A stretch of DNA of 64,000 nucleotides from Paenibacillus sp. DMB20 (GTDB lineage Bacteria > Bacillota > Bacilli > Paenibacillales > Paenibacillaceae), in NCBI RefSeq assembly GCF_000987955.1, contig NZ_LAZU01000053.1, positions 307,967-371,966 of the forward strand, given 5' to 3'. The position numbers and the translations under genes are program-made. The notes under the pieces are model-generated. The model searched no databases. It was not told the origin of the DNA and worked only from the letters and a program-made list of their open reading frames with translations. Shown piece by piece: positions 15,089 through 24,459 of this stretch (the first letter of the stretch is position 1; every line of letters begins with the position of its first letter).

Positions 15089-16987
15089 ATGAAAGACAAG
15101 CCCATAGACGTGATTGAGAAGTACCAGGATGAATTCTCGGTCCCGGAGCAATCGGATGAGAAAAAGGAACTTGCCAAACGGGTGCAGACGCTATTCCGCG
15201 GCGCCTGGGACGCCAAGGAGAACCTTGGATTGCCCCCGACATGGCGCAAGTGTGACGATTACAAAGTGCCGGGCAGACAAAACCCCAAGCAGAGCCATGA
15301 ACATCCGGGAAGCGAGACAAATATAATTCATCCGATCATCGAGAGTCAGATAGGAGACTTGGTCGATAAGCCGTTCAACACATCAGCCAAGGGATGGGAG
15401 CCATCCGATGACATGTTTTCCGAGCAGGCGCAAAACATCATGGACTTTGTACTGTTCCGCAACCGATTCCCCACAAAAATGAACGTGGCCGAGCATGACC
15501 GGCTGGAACTGGGGACGACCATCATCAAGGTATGGTTCGATCCAGACGACCTGGACGGTCGGGGCTTGCCGAAGTTTGAACCCATCAGCCCGGCCAACTT
15601 CTTCCCGGACCCGAAAGTTCCACGAGCGGACCTGCTGCAGGATGCGGAATTCATCATACACGCCGTGCCTCGTCCATTGACATGGATACGCAACAAGTTT
15701 CCGAAGTGGGGGAAATACGTAAAACGCGAGGTGAGTGTGCCATACGACCCGGAGGACACGTTTACGGACGCGCAATCGGATCAGGTCAGCCCTAATATGT
15801 CGCAGAGGGCGTTATTACTCGAATGCTACATGAAGGACGAGAACGGCGAACTGTATTGCGTACACGTAGCCAATCATCTTGTGTTGGAGGACAGCCGAGA
15901 GAAAGGTGTTAAGATTCAGCGCCGGAATAAATACCCGTTTGTCATGATCCCTTGTTACCTTAAGCGAGGCACAGCATGGGGCTATGGTGACGTGGAGTTA
16001 TTGATGCCTACTCAGGACCTTATCAATGAGCTGGACGATCAAATCCGCATGGTTCACCGAATGTCAGGCAATCCGCAGATTGTAGTCGGGCAAGGAGCCG
16101 GGCGCAACTTTAATTTCCGCAAGTGGACAAATGAACCGGGGCTCCGAATTCCGATGCGTGACCATAACGCTTGGTCCATCGTGCCGCCACAGACTGTTTC
16201 TTCTGATGTTATTGTTCGCCGAGAGAAAGCCTTCGCTGAAGCCGATACGATCAGTGGTCGTTCTGATGTTTCAAGGGGCGAGAAACCGGGGCAGATTACT
16301 GCAGCCGCCGCTATTATGGCCCTGCAGCAGGCCGGGCAGAAAGGTGTCATCCATAAGGCGAAGATGTTCAAGGAAGGTTGGGCTGAGGTGCTTGAGCTTC
16401 TTTTTGACGAGGTCGTCGAGAATTGGGATGAAGAGATGTGGATCCGCATTGACGGAGACGAGCCGGACTACCATTTTGTAAATCCGGCGCAGTTTAAAGA
16501 AGTGGAGATCATGATTCCGAACGATGTTGAGGGCGAGGAACCATTGGTGCCTCTTACGGATATGGAAGTATCCGAGGACGAGGAAGGAATCACCTCAGAA
16601 AAACCGATGACCCGGGACGCTCAGTATGACTTTGCGCTCAACATTGGCGACGGCATGCCGAATGATAAGGCGTTTATCTATCAATCCCTGCTGGATCTGG
16701 TGAACATTCGTTACCCTGAAGGGCCGGTCATCCGTTACGGTGAGCTTCGTTCGTACCTTCGCAATCAAATCGGCTTACCACTTGATACCGACGATGACCC
16801 GCAGGATACACCACCGCCGATGCAGCCGCCAATTGAACAGATGCCGCCGGACGCTATGCCGGAAATGCCGCCAGCACAGCAGATACCACAAGGACCACCG
16901 CCAGAAATACCGCCTGAGGTCTTGCAGGCACTTATGCAGACACAACCGGCACCTCCTGTGATGCAAGGGGGTGGAATCGTTGGCTAA
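15089..16987 (+). CDS. portal protein (P22-like)
   Basis: 632 residues, the size class of podovirus portals. The motif NIIHPIIESQIGDLVD, then FVLFRNRFPTKMNVAEHD and the NFFPDPKVPRADLLQD region are typical of P22-type portals. The last ~70 residues are Pro/Met/Gln-rich (PPIEQMPPDAMPEMPPAQ), a disordered tail. Forms the dodecameric ring through which DNA is packaged and ejected. Start ATG behind GGAGGTGAGCGC. Confidence 0.88.
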   Translation: MKDKPIDVIEKYQDEFSVPEQSDEKKELAKRVQTLFRGAWDAKENLGLPPTWRKCDDYKVPGRQNPKQSHEHPGSETNIIHPIIESQIGDLVDKPFNTSAKGWEPSDDMFSEQAQNIMDFVLFRNRFPTKMNVAEHDRLELGTTIIKVWFDPDDLDGRGLPKFEPISPANFFPDPKVPRADLLQDAEFIIHAVPRPLTWIRNKFPKWGKYVKREVSVPYDPEDTFTDAQSDQVSPNMSQRALLLECYMKDENGELYCVHVANHLVLEDSREKGVKIQRRNKYPFVMIPCYLKRGTAWGYGDVELLMPTQDLINELDDQIRMVHRMSGNPQIVVGQGAGRNFNFRKWTNEPGLRIPMRDHNAWSIVPPQTVSSDVIVRREKAFAEADTISGRSDVSRGEKPGQITAAAAIMALQQAGQKGVIHKAKMFKEGWAEVLELLFDEVVENWDEEMWIRIDGDEPDYHFVNPAQFKEVEIMIPNDVEGEEPLVPLTDMEVSEDEEGITSEKPMTRDAQYDFALNIGDGMPNDKAFIYQSLLDLVNIRYPEGPVIRYGELRSYLRNQIGLPLDTDDDPQDTPPPMQPPIEQMPPDAMPEMPPAQQIPQGPPPEIPPEVLQALMQTQPAPPVMQGGGIVG

Positions 16988-17246
16988 CACACGATACATG
17001 ACGCCGCAGGAAGAACGGTATATGTACCATCTGCTTAGTGGTGACCCGTTAATCGGCAGCTTCATCCGCAATCAGATGCGGCACGGGGCTGGTGACCCAC
17101 TAGCAAACCTGCCAGTGTGCCCGAAGTGCGAAAGGCCGAGCCTGTACCATGACAACGGCGCTATCTGCCCCACATGCGGCACATTCGCTGTGAAGGAGAA
17201 GACACACCGGGTGAAGGACCACATAAGGCAGGGTTATTACCGATGA
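16980..17246 (+). CDS. zinc-ribbon phage protein
   Basis: 88 codons from TTG at 16,980, chosen because AAGGGGGT lies 8 bases upstream. A four-cysteine ribbon (CPKC and CPTCG) in residues 45-65 within a basic protein. Starts inside the portal gene's end. Function unknown; position between portal and scaffold. Confidence 0.6.
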   Translation: MANTRYMTPQEERYMYHLLSGDPLIGSFIRNQMRHGAGDPLANLPVCPKCERPSLYHDNGAICPTCGTFAVKEKTHRVKDHIRQGYYR

Positions 17247-17276
17247 AAAAAACTATACGTGAAAGGCGGTGAGGAC

Positions 17277-17408
17277 ATGGCCGATAAGAAGAAATCTAAT
17301 GCATGCACCACAACCCAAAAGGGGTATGGCGAGAATAACCGCACGGTGGGGCTGAAGAAGGATTACAAGGTAACCGGTAAAGTGGACAACAAAAAAGCGA
17401 GCAAATAA
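17277..17408 (+). CDS. small basic phage protein
   Basis: 43 codons from ATG behind GAAAGGCGGTGAGGAC. Very basic (13 Lys). Too short to place in a family. A weak hairpin (GGGC...GCCC) with TTTC follows at about 17,410-17,440. Confidence 0.5.
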   Translation: MADKKKSNACTTTQKGYGENNRTVGLKKDYKVTGKVDNKKASK

Positions 17409-17532
17409 CAGGGCTATCGCAGAGCAGCGGTGGCCCTTTCACATATCCGCGCACTTGGCGCTGACCGGGTGAACAGCACTCACGGGCATGAAAAAGATTT
17501 CCGATGCCGGGAGGTCAAAAGGAGGAAAAACC

Positions 17533-18435
17533 ATGGATTTGCAAACGTACCGCGAAATGAAAGAATCGGGCATGACCGCTGAGAACACTCAACCGGACGT
17601 ACAGGATGCCGCTGTATATGAAGAACCGGATACATACGACGATCCTGTCGATGTAACCGACGATCCGGAAGAGGATGTCGAGGATACCGTCACAGACGAT
17701 CTTGACGATACCGTAGATCCGACGGATGACGAAGAAGATATCGAACTCCCGGAAGCGCAAAAGACGGCCTTCCAAAAGGCGCTAGAGCGCGAGAAACGCA
17801 AGCTTGCTGAGCGTGAAGAACAGCTTAAGAAAGAGTACGAAGAGCAGTACAACCCGTACAAATCTTTCTTCGACCAGCTGGGCGTTGATCCTGCGACGGC
17901 ACAGCAAGCCATTGAACGTAACAGAATCCAGCAGCAGGTCGAACAACTGGCCTATGAGCAGGGATGGACAGATGATCAAGCACAGGCTTACCTTCAAAAC
18001 CAATTGGAGCAGCAACGGCAGGCTGAGGAATTGCACGACCTCCGGGTAACGGTGCAGATCAGCGAACTGGCAGACAAACCCGAGTTTTCCGGGATTAAGC
18101 AAATGAAAGACTCCATCAAGCAACTGATTAAGGACTCAGGTGGTAAGTTGACCGCGGAACAGGCCTATTGGGCTATCGGCGGTCCAGACAGAGCTAAGCA
18201 GTTACAGCGAGAGGCACAACAACGCGAGATCGCCAAACGAGCAAAGGCCAAACGCACCGTTCAAGCGGACAATCCGGTCACGGTTCCGACGGAAAAACCT
18301 CTCTCACCGGACGTGAAACGTGCAGCCGTGGAAGCCGGCATCAGCGAGAAGGAAGCCCGGCGTCTGATGGATATGCCGAACGATTTGGAGTCTTACCGCA
18401 AATGGAAATCAACACAAAATCAAAGGAGGGCCTAA
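17533..18435 (+). CDS. scaffolding protein
   Basis: 300 residues from ATG at 17,533 behind AGGAGGAAAAACC. A very acidic N-terminal 80 residues (Asp/Glu/Thr-rich), then a long charged coiled coil (EREKRKLAEREEQLKKEYE) and a basic C-terminal end (AKRAKAKRTVQ, then helix). The layout acidic-coiled-basic just before the capsid gene is that of phage scaffolding proteins, which guide prohead assembly and are lost before DNA entry. Identity is inferred from composition and position. Confidence 0.75.
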   Translation: MDLQTYREMKESGMTAENTQPDVQDAAVYEEPDTYDDPVDVTDDPEEDVEDTVTDDLDDTVDPTDDEEDIELPEAQKTAFQKALEREKRKLAEREEQLKKEYEEQYNPYKSFFDQLGVDPATAQQAIERNRIQQQVEQLAYEQGWTDDQAQAYLQNQLEQQRQAEELHDLRVTVQISELADKPEFSGIKQMKDSIKQLIKDSGGKLTAEQAYWAIGGPDRAKQLQREAQQREIAKRAKAKRTVQADNPVTVPTEKPLSPDVKRAAVEAGISEKEARRLMDMPNDLESYRKWKSTQNQRRA

Positions 18436-18438
18436 TAC

Positions 18439-18873
18439 ATGGCACGATTTATTGAAATGATCGACGGCCGCAACCAGGCGGTAGTCAAATATTTTAACGT
18501 TGGGGCTAACCAAACGATTAAGGAAGGGGACGCCTTGCAGATCGATGCGGCAACAGGCAAGGTTGTGGCCGCGGTCGGTGGTTCCACGACGCTGATCGGT
18601 GTGGCTAATAAGGACATTACTACAGGTGGTACAGTGTCGGCCAAGGACAATATCAGTGTGACGCTATTCAAAAACTCCGTATTCCGGTTTTCCTTCACTG
18701 GAACGACCAAAACGACGCTGGATGAAGCCGACCTGTATACAAAAAAATTCGACCTTGGCGACAAGCGCACCATTAACTTGGACGATACAACTGGCGGCAT
18801 GTGCCAAGTGATCGCCTATGACAATACCAAAAAAACAGCAGACGTGGTTATCTCCACAGGTCTGGTATTTTAA
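18439..18873 (+). CDS. capsid decoration (cement) protein
   Basis: 144 residues, start three bases after the scaffold stop. The pattern NQTIKEGDALQIDAATGKVV then LIGVANKDITTGGTVSAKD is like DUF2190-type and other small head-decoration proteins that always sit between scaffold/protease and major capsid genes. It probably trimers on the capsid surface to stabilise it. Confidence 0.65.
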   Translation: MARFIEMIDGRNQAVVKYFNVGANQTIKEGDALQIDAATGKVVAAVGGSTTLIGVANKDITTGGTVSAKDNISVTLFKNSVFRFSFTGTTKTTLDEADLYTKKFDLGDKRTINLDDTTGGMCQVIAYDNTKKTADVVISTGLVF

Positions 18874-18891
18874 GAGAGGACGTGACCTAAT

Positions 18892-19776
18892 ATGCCAATG
18901 AACACAGGGCAATTTAATAACCTATATACACGCAAGATTGACGAAGCATTTTTCGAGGCTTGGGTCGAAGAGCCGGAACAATGGTCCCGAATTGCTAACG
19001 ACAAGAAAGGTGACAGCAACAATCATACCACGCAAATTATTGCTGGTATGAGTGCATGGCAATCTAAAAAGGAACTTGAGAACGCGAAAGAACAGCGTTT
19101 TAAGCAAGGTCCATTGATCGTAACCGAGTATGAGCCATTCGGCGTTGAGGTCGTAATGTCACGTGAGCAAATAGATGACGCTAAATATGGCGAGGTTGAG
19201 GACATGGCACGTGATGCTGGTCATGCAGGCCGTGAAGCCGTTGAAAGAAACTTTGCAAATTTCCTGAACGAACTATATGACCGCCCTTTCTACGACGGAA
19301 AACCTATTTTCTCCGAGGATCACCCTAACTATGGTGATGCAGGTGGTACACAAGATAATAAAATTACAGAAGCGTTAGCGGACGGATCGCTGAAAAACGC
19401 AATTATATTGTTTGGTCAACAACGTGACGAAGGCGGAAAATTGATTGGTTCTAATCCAACAAAACTGGTAGTTCCGGCATCATTGCAGTTTACTGCGGCA
19501 ACAATTTTGCAATCTGCACTGGTTGCAGGTACGGTAAACAACGATAAAAACGTTATCCCGGATATGGAATTGGTAGTTAATAAGTTTTGGGATACACAAA
19601 AACGATGGATGATCATGGGATCGAGACATAAGATTAACCACATTTGGCGCGTTCAACCAGAATTCAAGAAAAAACCGTTCATGGAGGACAACGGAGCGCA
19701 GAAATGGCTTGGTTACTTCCGCGAAGCGAATGAGGCTACCAACTGGCGTCATGTTGTAGGCTCTGATCCGGCCTAA
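18892..19776 (+). CDS. major capsid protein (Mu gpT-like)
   Basis: 294 residues from ATG behind AGAGAGGACGTGACC. The combination ALDER-like N-terminus, central DRPFYDGKPIFSEDHPNYGD and a late LVVPASLQFTAATILQS is characteristic of Mu-gpT-type HK97-fold capsid proteins (about 300 residues). Multimerises into the icosahedral head on the scaffold encoded two genes upstream. No maturation protease gene is visible, so cleavage is unlikely to be phage-encoded within this window. Confidence 0.8.
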   Translation: MPMNTGQFNNLYTRKIDEAFFEAWVEEPEQWSRIANDKKGDSNNHTTQIIAGMSAWQSKKELENAKEQRFKQGPLIVTEYEPFGVEVVMSREQIDDAKYGEVEDMARDAGHAGREAVERNFANFLNELYDRPFYDGKPIFSEDHPNYGDAGGTQDNKITEALADGSLKNAIILFGQQRDEGGKLIGSNPTKLVVPASLQFTAATILQSALVAGTVNNDKNVIPDMELVVNKFWDTQKRWMIMGSRHKINHIWRVQPEFKKKPFMEDNGAQKWLGYFREANEATNWRHVVGSDPA

Positions 19777-19789
19777 GGAGGGACTATGA

Positions 19790-20032
19790 ATGGGTAAATT
19801 ACCTGACCAATCTGCACCTATCCCTAAGTCGGCGCCGATGGACTTTGATCGCTTGTACGTCCAGGGGAAAGAAATTCTCCCAGGTGAGGGCGGTAAGGTG
19901 TCACCAAGCAAGAAAATCAAGAATATCAAGCCCATCAACACCAAGGGAGAAGTAGATCCGGTATTTGTGGCAAAATGCTTTAATTTGCTGCTGACCGAGC
20001 TTCAAAACGCCGGGTTGATGGAAGATAAGTAA
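19790..20032 (+). CDS. small phage virion-associated protein
   Basis: 80 codons from ATG behind AAGGAGGGACT. N-terminal region Pro/Lys-rich and disordered, a short C-terminal helix. Directly downstream of the capsid gene. Function unknown. Confidence 0.55.
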   Translation: MGKLPDQSAPIPKSAPMDFDRLYVQGKEILPGEGGKVSPSKKIKNIKPINTKGEVDPVFVAKCFNLLLTELQNAGLMEDK

Positions 20033-20037
20033 ACAGT

Positions 20038-20070
20038 GGGGAGGGCTTCGGCTCTCCCTTATTTTTGTAA
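20038..20070 (+). terminator. Rho-independent terminator
   Basis: GGGGAGGGC-TTCG-GCTCTCCC closes with a TTCG tetraloop and is followed by TTATTTTTG. It ends the head-gene transcript. Confidence 0.7.
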
Positions 20071-20083
20071 TGCGAGGTGGAAT

Positions 20084-20245
20084 ATGGACCATTTTCAAGG
20101 AGTCACACCAGAAGAACGATGGAAGAATGAATTTCTGAACGAACAACGGCGTCAAACCCAACTTCTTGAGCAGATTGCGCAACTGCTCAATGAGAAGGGG
20201 AAGCCGAAACGTGGAAAGTGTGGTGATAAGCATGGGAATGAGTAA
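20084..20245 (+). CDS. small phage protein
   Basis: 53 codons from ATG at 20,084, chosen because GCGAGGTGGAAT lies directly upstream and the frame before it is the terminator. Helical and charged (TPEERWKNEFLNEQRRQTQL) with a basic tail. Overlaps the tailspike gene start. Function unknown. Confidence 0.5.
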   Translation: MDHFQGVTPEERWKNEFLNEQRRQTQLLEQIAQLLNEKGKPKRGKCGDKHGNE

Positions 20246-21410
20246 GGTTAGCGAAATAGCGAGCTCAGTAATTGGAGACTCCATTTCGAATATTAAAAAT
20301 TGGGGTAACGTTTTTTACAACGCTCAAGATCATGGAGTTTTTCCGGGTGGAGCGGATGTTACAACCAAACTACAATACTTAGTAAACTTAGCAAAATCAA
20401 CAGGGAGAACTTCGATTTTTTTATCACATGGAGATTATTATGTAACTGGACTTACAAATGATGATGGAATCTATTTCTTTGGAGATAATGCAAAGTTCGT
20501 AGGCGGATATGATCGTGTGATTTATCAGATGGGAAACCCATCTGTGGAACGAGGAAAATCGTCACCGATGACATACAACTACACTCCGAATCGAGGAGGT
20601 CTATTACAATTCATTCAAGGTGATGACACTCAACCGTCAACAGCAGGGGTAGTTCCAAGTGTGTACATTCAACGCGTAGATAGATCCTTAACAGCCGACG
20701 ATCCTGGGCACCTAATCACACCTTTGTACGTAGCGCATAAACGTTTGCCTGGAGGAACTGGATGGCTGTATTCGGGCCTTTTTTATCTTGAGGACCAGTC
20801 TAATACGGGGACTGCTCAATCGGCTGCAGTTGCAGGTATGGCTTACGCGAAAAACAAAACTGCTGTATGGGGCGTATATGGTGATGCTTACAAGTTTAGT
20901 TCGGAAGCTACAATCACAGGAGCAGAGTTTGACTCACAAAACCATTCGGGTGTTCACGATTTCTATAATGATGCCAATCCTGTAGGTGTTCCATTCTCTT
21001 GTGGCGTTTGGTTGAATCCCGCAGGTGGGGCCATAAGTAGTTTTGGATTAGGTGTAGGTGGTGGAGCGATTCCTAATATTTTCGATTGTGGCATCTATAT
21101 AAAATCTGCATTGAACTATGGAATTGATGTTCAGGCTACACCGCAGACGATCATTCGTTTCAAGAATGGAGCGAAACGGGCCAGCGATCAGACATTTAAC
21201 GGGATCGGCCTTGATACTGGAATTAATGCGAATTATGGTATCGCCGATCACACTGGAGCAATACACCTATGGTCTAACAAACTGGCATTTGGTGACATAG
21301 ACGATTATGGATATATGAAATACAACGATACGAATAAATACCTTGAATTTTACTTTGGTGGAGTTCGAAGGGGATATCTAGATTTATCGGGAACAGATCA
21401 TGCATTGTAA
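20232..21410 (+). CDS. tailspike-like protein
   Basis: 392 residues from ATG at 20,232. Residues ~30-65 (NAQDHGVFPGGADVTTKLQY, then TSIFLSHGDYYVTG) are the usual opening of right-handed beta-helix / pectate-lyase-fold tailspikes. The rest is Gly/Asn/Asp-rich, and the C-terminus (YGYMKYNDTNKYLEFYFGG) resembles tail-fibre tips. Likely binds or degrades host surface glycan. It is AT-rich relative to the capsid genes and oddly placed between capsid and connector genes, suggesting a replaceable cassette. Confidence 0.6.
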   Translation: MGMSKVSEIASSVIGDSISNIKNWGNVFYNAQDHGVFPGGADVTTKLQYLVNLAKSTGRTSIFLSHGDYYVTGLTNDDGIYFFGDNAKFVGGYDRVIYQMGNPSVERGKSSPMTYNYTPNRGGLLQFIQGDDTQPSTAGVVPSVYIQRVDRSLTADDPGHLITPLYVAHKRLPGGTGWLYSGLFYLEDQSNTGTAQSAAVAGMAYAKNKTAVWGVYGDAYKFSSEATITGAEFDSQNHSGVHDFYNDANPVGVPFSCGVWLNPAGGAISSFGLGVGGGAIPNIFDCGIYIKSALNYGIDVQATPQTIIRFKNGAKRASDQTFNGIGLDTGINANYGIADHTGAIHLWSNKLAFGDIDDYGYMKYNDTNKYLEFYFGGVRRGYLDLSGTDHAL

Positions 21411-21423
21411 AGGAGATGGCGAT

Positions 21424-21606
21424 ATGGATAAGCAGTATATTGAGAATCAAATCATTCAGTCCAAGGTGAAAATTCACGACTGGAAAAAGTTAATTGAGGA
21501 AGAAGAGAAAAAACTGTTTCAGCTTTATGGGGCTCTTGAAACGTGGAATATAGTGGAGTCCAGAAAACCACAACTTGTTCATGAAAATAATGCCCATACT
21601 GCTTGA
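21424..21606 (+). CDS. small coiled-coil protein
   Basis: 60 codons from ATG at 21,424 behind AAAGGAGATGGCGAT. Helical (KVKIHDWKKLIEEEEKKLFQ). Follows the tailspike gene by 14 bases and shares its low GC, so it may belong to the same cassette, e.g. as a chaperone or bacteriocin-like appendage. Function unknown. Confidence 0.5.
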   Translation: MDKQYIENQIIQSKVKIHDWKKLIEEEEKKLFQLYGALETWNIVESRKPQLVHENNAHTA

Positions 21607-21633
21607 GCATTGTTAAGTTTGGGAGGTATATCA

Positions 21634-22278
21634 ATGTCAACAGCCGCAAATCTAATGGCCGATATCAATCTACGATATCGAAACACATTCACCACTACCC
21701 AAAAACTTGTATGGTTTAACGAGGAACAACAGGAATTGTTTGGTATCCTACAGATCGACTCCCCACCATACGCATTTAAAACAGTAGCCAGTCAGAACTT
21801 ATACCCGTTCCCTCTGGAATTTGATGTGACAAAAATCAAAGTTGTGACGTATCAAACAAACGATAATAACGTGTTCACCGAGGTCCCTGCTTTGAGGAAC
21901 GACGACAATCAGTACGCTTCCTCGTCTAGCCTTTGGTACATCGTCATTTCGAATGCTATGTTCCTCAACATCCCCGGGGGGGCGGTCGACAATAGAACGG
22001 TGTACATCTATTGTGACTCAGATCCAACCGAGGTTACAGAGGCAACGATTAATCTTCCGCCGGACCTGCCTACCAAATACCATGAAATACTAAAATTTGG
22101 CGTTCTTGAGCGCATTGCAGCAGCACGTAAGGATGTTATTATGAAAAATAATTTTGCGGCAGACAAGCAGGACAAGATCGAGAACGTTCTCTGGGAACAA
22201 AAACTACAAGAACCAGAGTGGACGAAGCCCATAGACGTCATGCCTCGGGCAGGGAATCACGGATACAGGTGGTGGTAA
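21634..22278 (+). CDS. head-tail connector / tail adaptor protein
   Basis: 214 residues from ATG at 21,634 behind TGGGAGGTATATCA. Helical N-terminus (NLMADINLRYRNTFTTTQKL) followed by a beta-rich centre and C-terminal helices. Size and position directly before the stabiliser protein match the tail accessory (gp4- or gatekeeper-like) connector of short-tailed phages, which docks on the portal. Family assignment is by context and overall layout. Confidence 0.6.
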   Translation: MSTAANLMADINLRYRNTFTTTQKLVWFNEEQQELFGILQIDSPPYAFKTVASQNLYPFPLEFDVTKIKVVTYQTNDNNVFTEVPALRNDDNQYASSSSLWYIVISNAMFLNIPGGAVDNRTVYIYCDSDPTEVTEATINLPPDLPTKYHEILKFGVLERIAAARKDVIMKNNFAADKQDKIENVLWEQKLQEPEWTKPIDVMPRAGNHGYRWW

Positions 22279-22279
22279 T

Positions 22280-23701
22280 ATGGCCTATTGGCAAGCAGCG
22301 CGGAACAGTGAGGTAAGACAAGCGAATAACTTTTCAAAGGGACTGGATACCGAACACAGTCCTTTTTTTGTTGACGAAAACACCATAATCGACGGGTACG
22401 GATTCGACTTTGATAATTACCCAGCCCTTCAGGTGCGCGCCGGCCGAACCAATTACGGGAACAGCGGCGGGGCGAAAACAAATCTACTCACTCGGTTTGG
22501 AAATACGCACCTAGTCCGTGCGGTAGGAACAAGATTGCAATACAACAGCGGAGGAACAGCCTGGACGGACATACCCGGATCATATGCAGATATCGAATGG
22601 AGTGCAGCCAACTTTGATTTAAATGGTGCTGCACTTCTTCTTTTGAATCCGACCGATGGCGGTTACCACTGGACCGGAAGCTCTTTAAGGGGAATATCAA
22701 GCATGCCCAAAGGGAAATACATCACTTCGGACAACCTGAGAGTTTATGTAGCCAATAAGAGCGGAGAAGAAGACTATGTATACTATTCCGCATTCCAAGA
22801 CGCCTTGGACTGGACCACGCCCAAGAACAGCGGTGCGGTTCAGTATTATACAGCATCAGGCGGTCCGATCACGGGAATTTACTCTTACAACGGTGGAATA
22901 TGGGTGTTCAAAAAGGATTCCTATGCAATCATCTATCATACGGGCAGTGCGGACCTTGCTTATCGCTTGGTACCCATGGGCGGAAACATCGGCTGTGTGT
23001 CATCTAAAACGCTTGTAGAGGCTGGTCCGTTCCTGATGTGGCTTGGTATGGATGACGTATATGTAGGCGCTGGAGACGCCGCCAGAGGCGTAGGAGAGCC
23101 AATAAGAAAGTACCTCAACCAAATCAATAAGTCGGCGGTCGAGAACTCTTTCGCTTTTACCGCGAACAATCGCTATTACCTCTGCATCCCGACCGAATCA
23201 AGCGTTTACCCCAATATGTGCCTAGTGTACAGCTACGAACAGCGTCAATGGCTGCCATACAGTGCCAACCTCCCGGGCATGAACTGGGGCGTGTCGCTTA
23301 ATGGTGAGGCCTATACCGGGGATTTTTGGGGACAGACGCACAAGATGAACAACGGCACTACTGATTCCGGTCAGCCGATCCCATGGAAGGTGCAGAGCCG
23401 GCCGTTTGACGAAGGCATAAAAGAGGCGGAAAAAGAATTGTGGGAGCTCCATTTGCTCGGATACTTCCCGTCCGGATCTACGCTAAAGGTTGAGGTTTCG
23501 CCACGGGATGACGGCACCGAGTGGTACAACATTGACTATGACCCAATCGCCAACAGCGGAAATACGCAAAACAAAAACCTAATCGTACCTATGGATGTCG
23601 TGCCATTATGCCATTATTATTCCTACCGTTTAACCGGTACCGGCCCGGCCACGATCCAAGAGGTACAAAGGTATTCACGCATACAACCTGTACAGTATTA
23701 A
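22280..23701 (+). CDS. tail hub / stabilisation protein (P22 gp10-like)
   Basis: 473 residues starting two bases after the connector stop. A beta-propeller-like protein with repeating beta-strands; NNRYYLCIPTESSVYP then MCLVYSYEQRQWLPY is typical of phage stabiliser/nozzle proteins such as P22 gp10 and tail tubular B. Expected to form the six-fold nozzle under the connector. Identification rests on these motifs and the gene order. Confidence 0.7.
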   Translation: MAYWQAARNSEVRQANNFSKGLDTEHSPFFVDENTIIDGYGFDFDNYPALQVRAGRTNYGNSGGAKTNLLTRFGNTHLVRAVGTRLQYNSGGTAWTDIPGSYADIEWSAANFDLNGAALLLLNPTDGGYHWTGSSLRGISSMPKGKYITSDNLRVYVANKSGEEDYVYYSAFQDALDWTTPKNSGAVQYYTASGGPITGIYSYNGGIWVFKKDSYAIIYHTGSADLAYRLVPMGGNIGCVSSKTLVEAGPFLMWLGMDDVYVGAGDAARGVGEPIRKYLNQINKSAVENSFAFTANNRYYLCIPTESSVYPNMCLVYSYEQRQWLPYSANLPGMNWGVSLNGEAYTGDFWGQTHKMNNGTTDSGQPIPWKVQSRPFDEGIKEAEKELWELHLLGYFPSGSTLKVEVSPRDDGTEWYNIDYDPIANSGNTQNKNLIVPMDVVPLCHYYSYRLTGTGPATIQEVQRYSRIQPVQY

Positions 23702-23712
23702 GGAGGGATCAC

Positions 23713-24402
23713 ATGCCAGTTCCGGACATAGCAGGACTTCCACCATTTGCGGATTTTAACGATGTTACCACCAAGATTGATGATTTAGTTCAACGATTGC
23801 GGCAACTGCTGCTTAACCTGGACACATTAAACATAAGGGAATTGCACGCCAGTAAACTTGTGGCTCAGTCTATAACGGGTGACAAGATTGAAGCAAATTC
23901 TATCAGTGCAAACCATATTCAGGCCAATGCTATTACTGCAGATAAGATCGAAGCAGGCGCGGTTACGGCAGATAAAATAGATGTCAACGAACTATCGGCC
24001 ATCACAGCTAATTTGGGACACATAACGGCCGGCTTAATTGAGTCGGTGGAGATATTCGGGTCCTATATTGCGACAAGTAAGAGTTACCCAAAAGCAGAGC
24101 TGGATTCGACAGACAACCTTATAGGTGCTTATGCTACTCTAGACAATTACATCCAGATATACACTCCAAACAGTGGATTTTCGCCTACCATCAAATTCGG
24201 CACACCAGCAGGGGTAGCATATATAACTTATGATATTTTTGGTAATGCAATATCAGTTACAAGCAGTGATGCCAAAATTAATATATCTACTCAGCAGAGA
24301 ATTGAGTTATTTGCTCAAGGTGGAGTTTTTGTAACAGACTGGAGAGATTTTAAAAATAATACTACAGGACGGTCGCTTCAAGACGACTTTGTTATGAAAT
24401 AA
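23713..24402 (+). CDS. tail fibre protein with triple-helix repeats
   Basis: 229 residues from ATG at 23,713 behind AAGGAGGGATCAC. N-terminal helices, then tandem repeats (GDKIEANSISANHIQANAI, TADKIEAGAVTADKI) typical of trimeric fibre shafts, and a beta-rich tip. Probably attaches to the stabiliser complex encoded upstream and contacts the cell surface. Confidence 0.75.
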   Translation: MPVPDIAGLPPFADFNDVTTKIDDLVQRLRQLLLNLDTLNIRELHASKLVAQSITGDKIEANSISANHIQANAITADKIEAGAVTADKIDVNELSAITANLGHITAGLIESVEIFGSYIATSKSYPKAELDSTDNLIGAYATLDNYIQIYTPNSGFSPTIKFGTPAGVAYITYDIFGNAISVTSSDAKINISTQQRIELFAQGGVFVTDWRDFKNNTTGRSLQDDFVMK

Positions 24403-24459
24403 TAGACACTCCCTAATATTGGTTGATATACTTGAGGAAAATTGTTCGAGGTGATTACA

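Noticed and set aside
16740..17071. His/Arg-rich frames (both strands) at the end of the portal gene
   Set aside because: Product of the Pro/Met/Gln repeats of the portal tail read in other frames.
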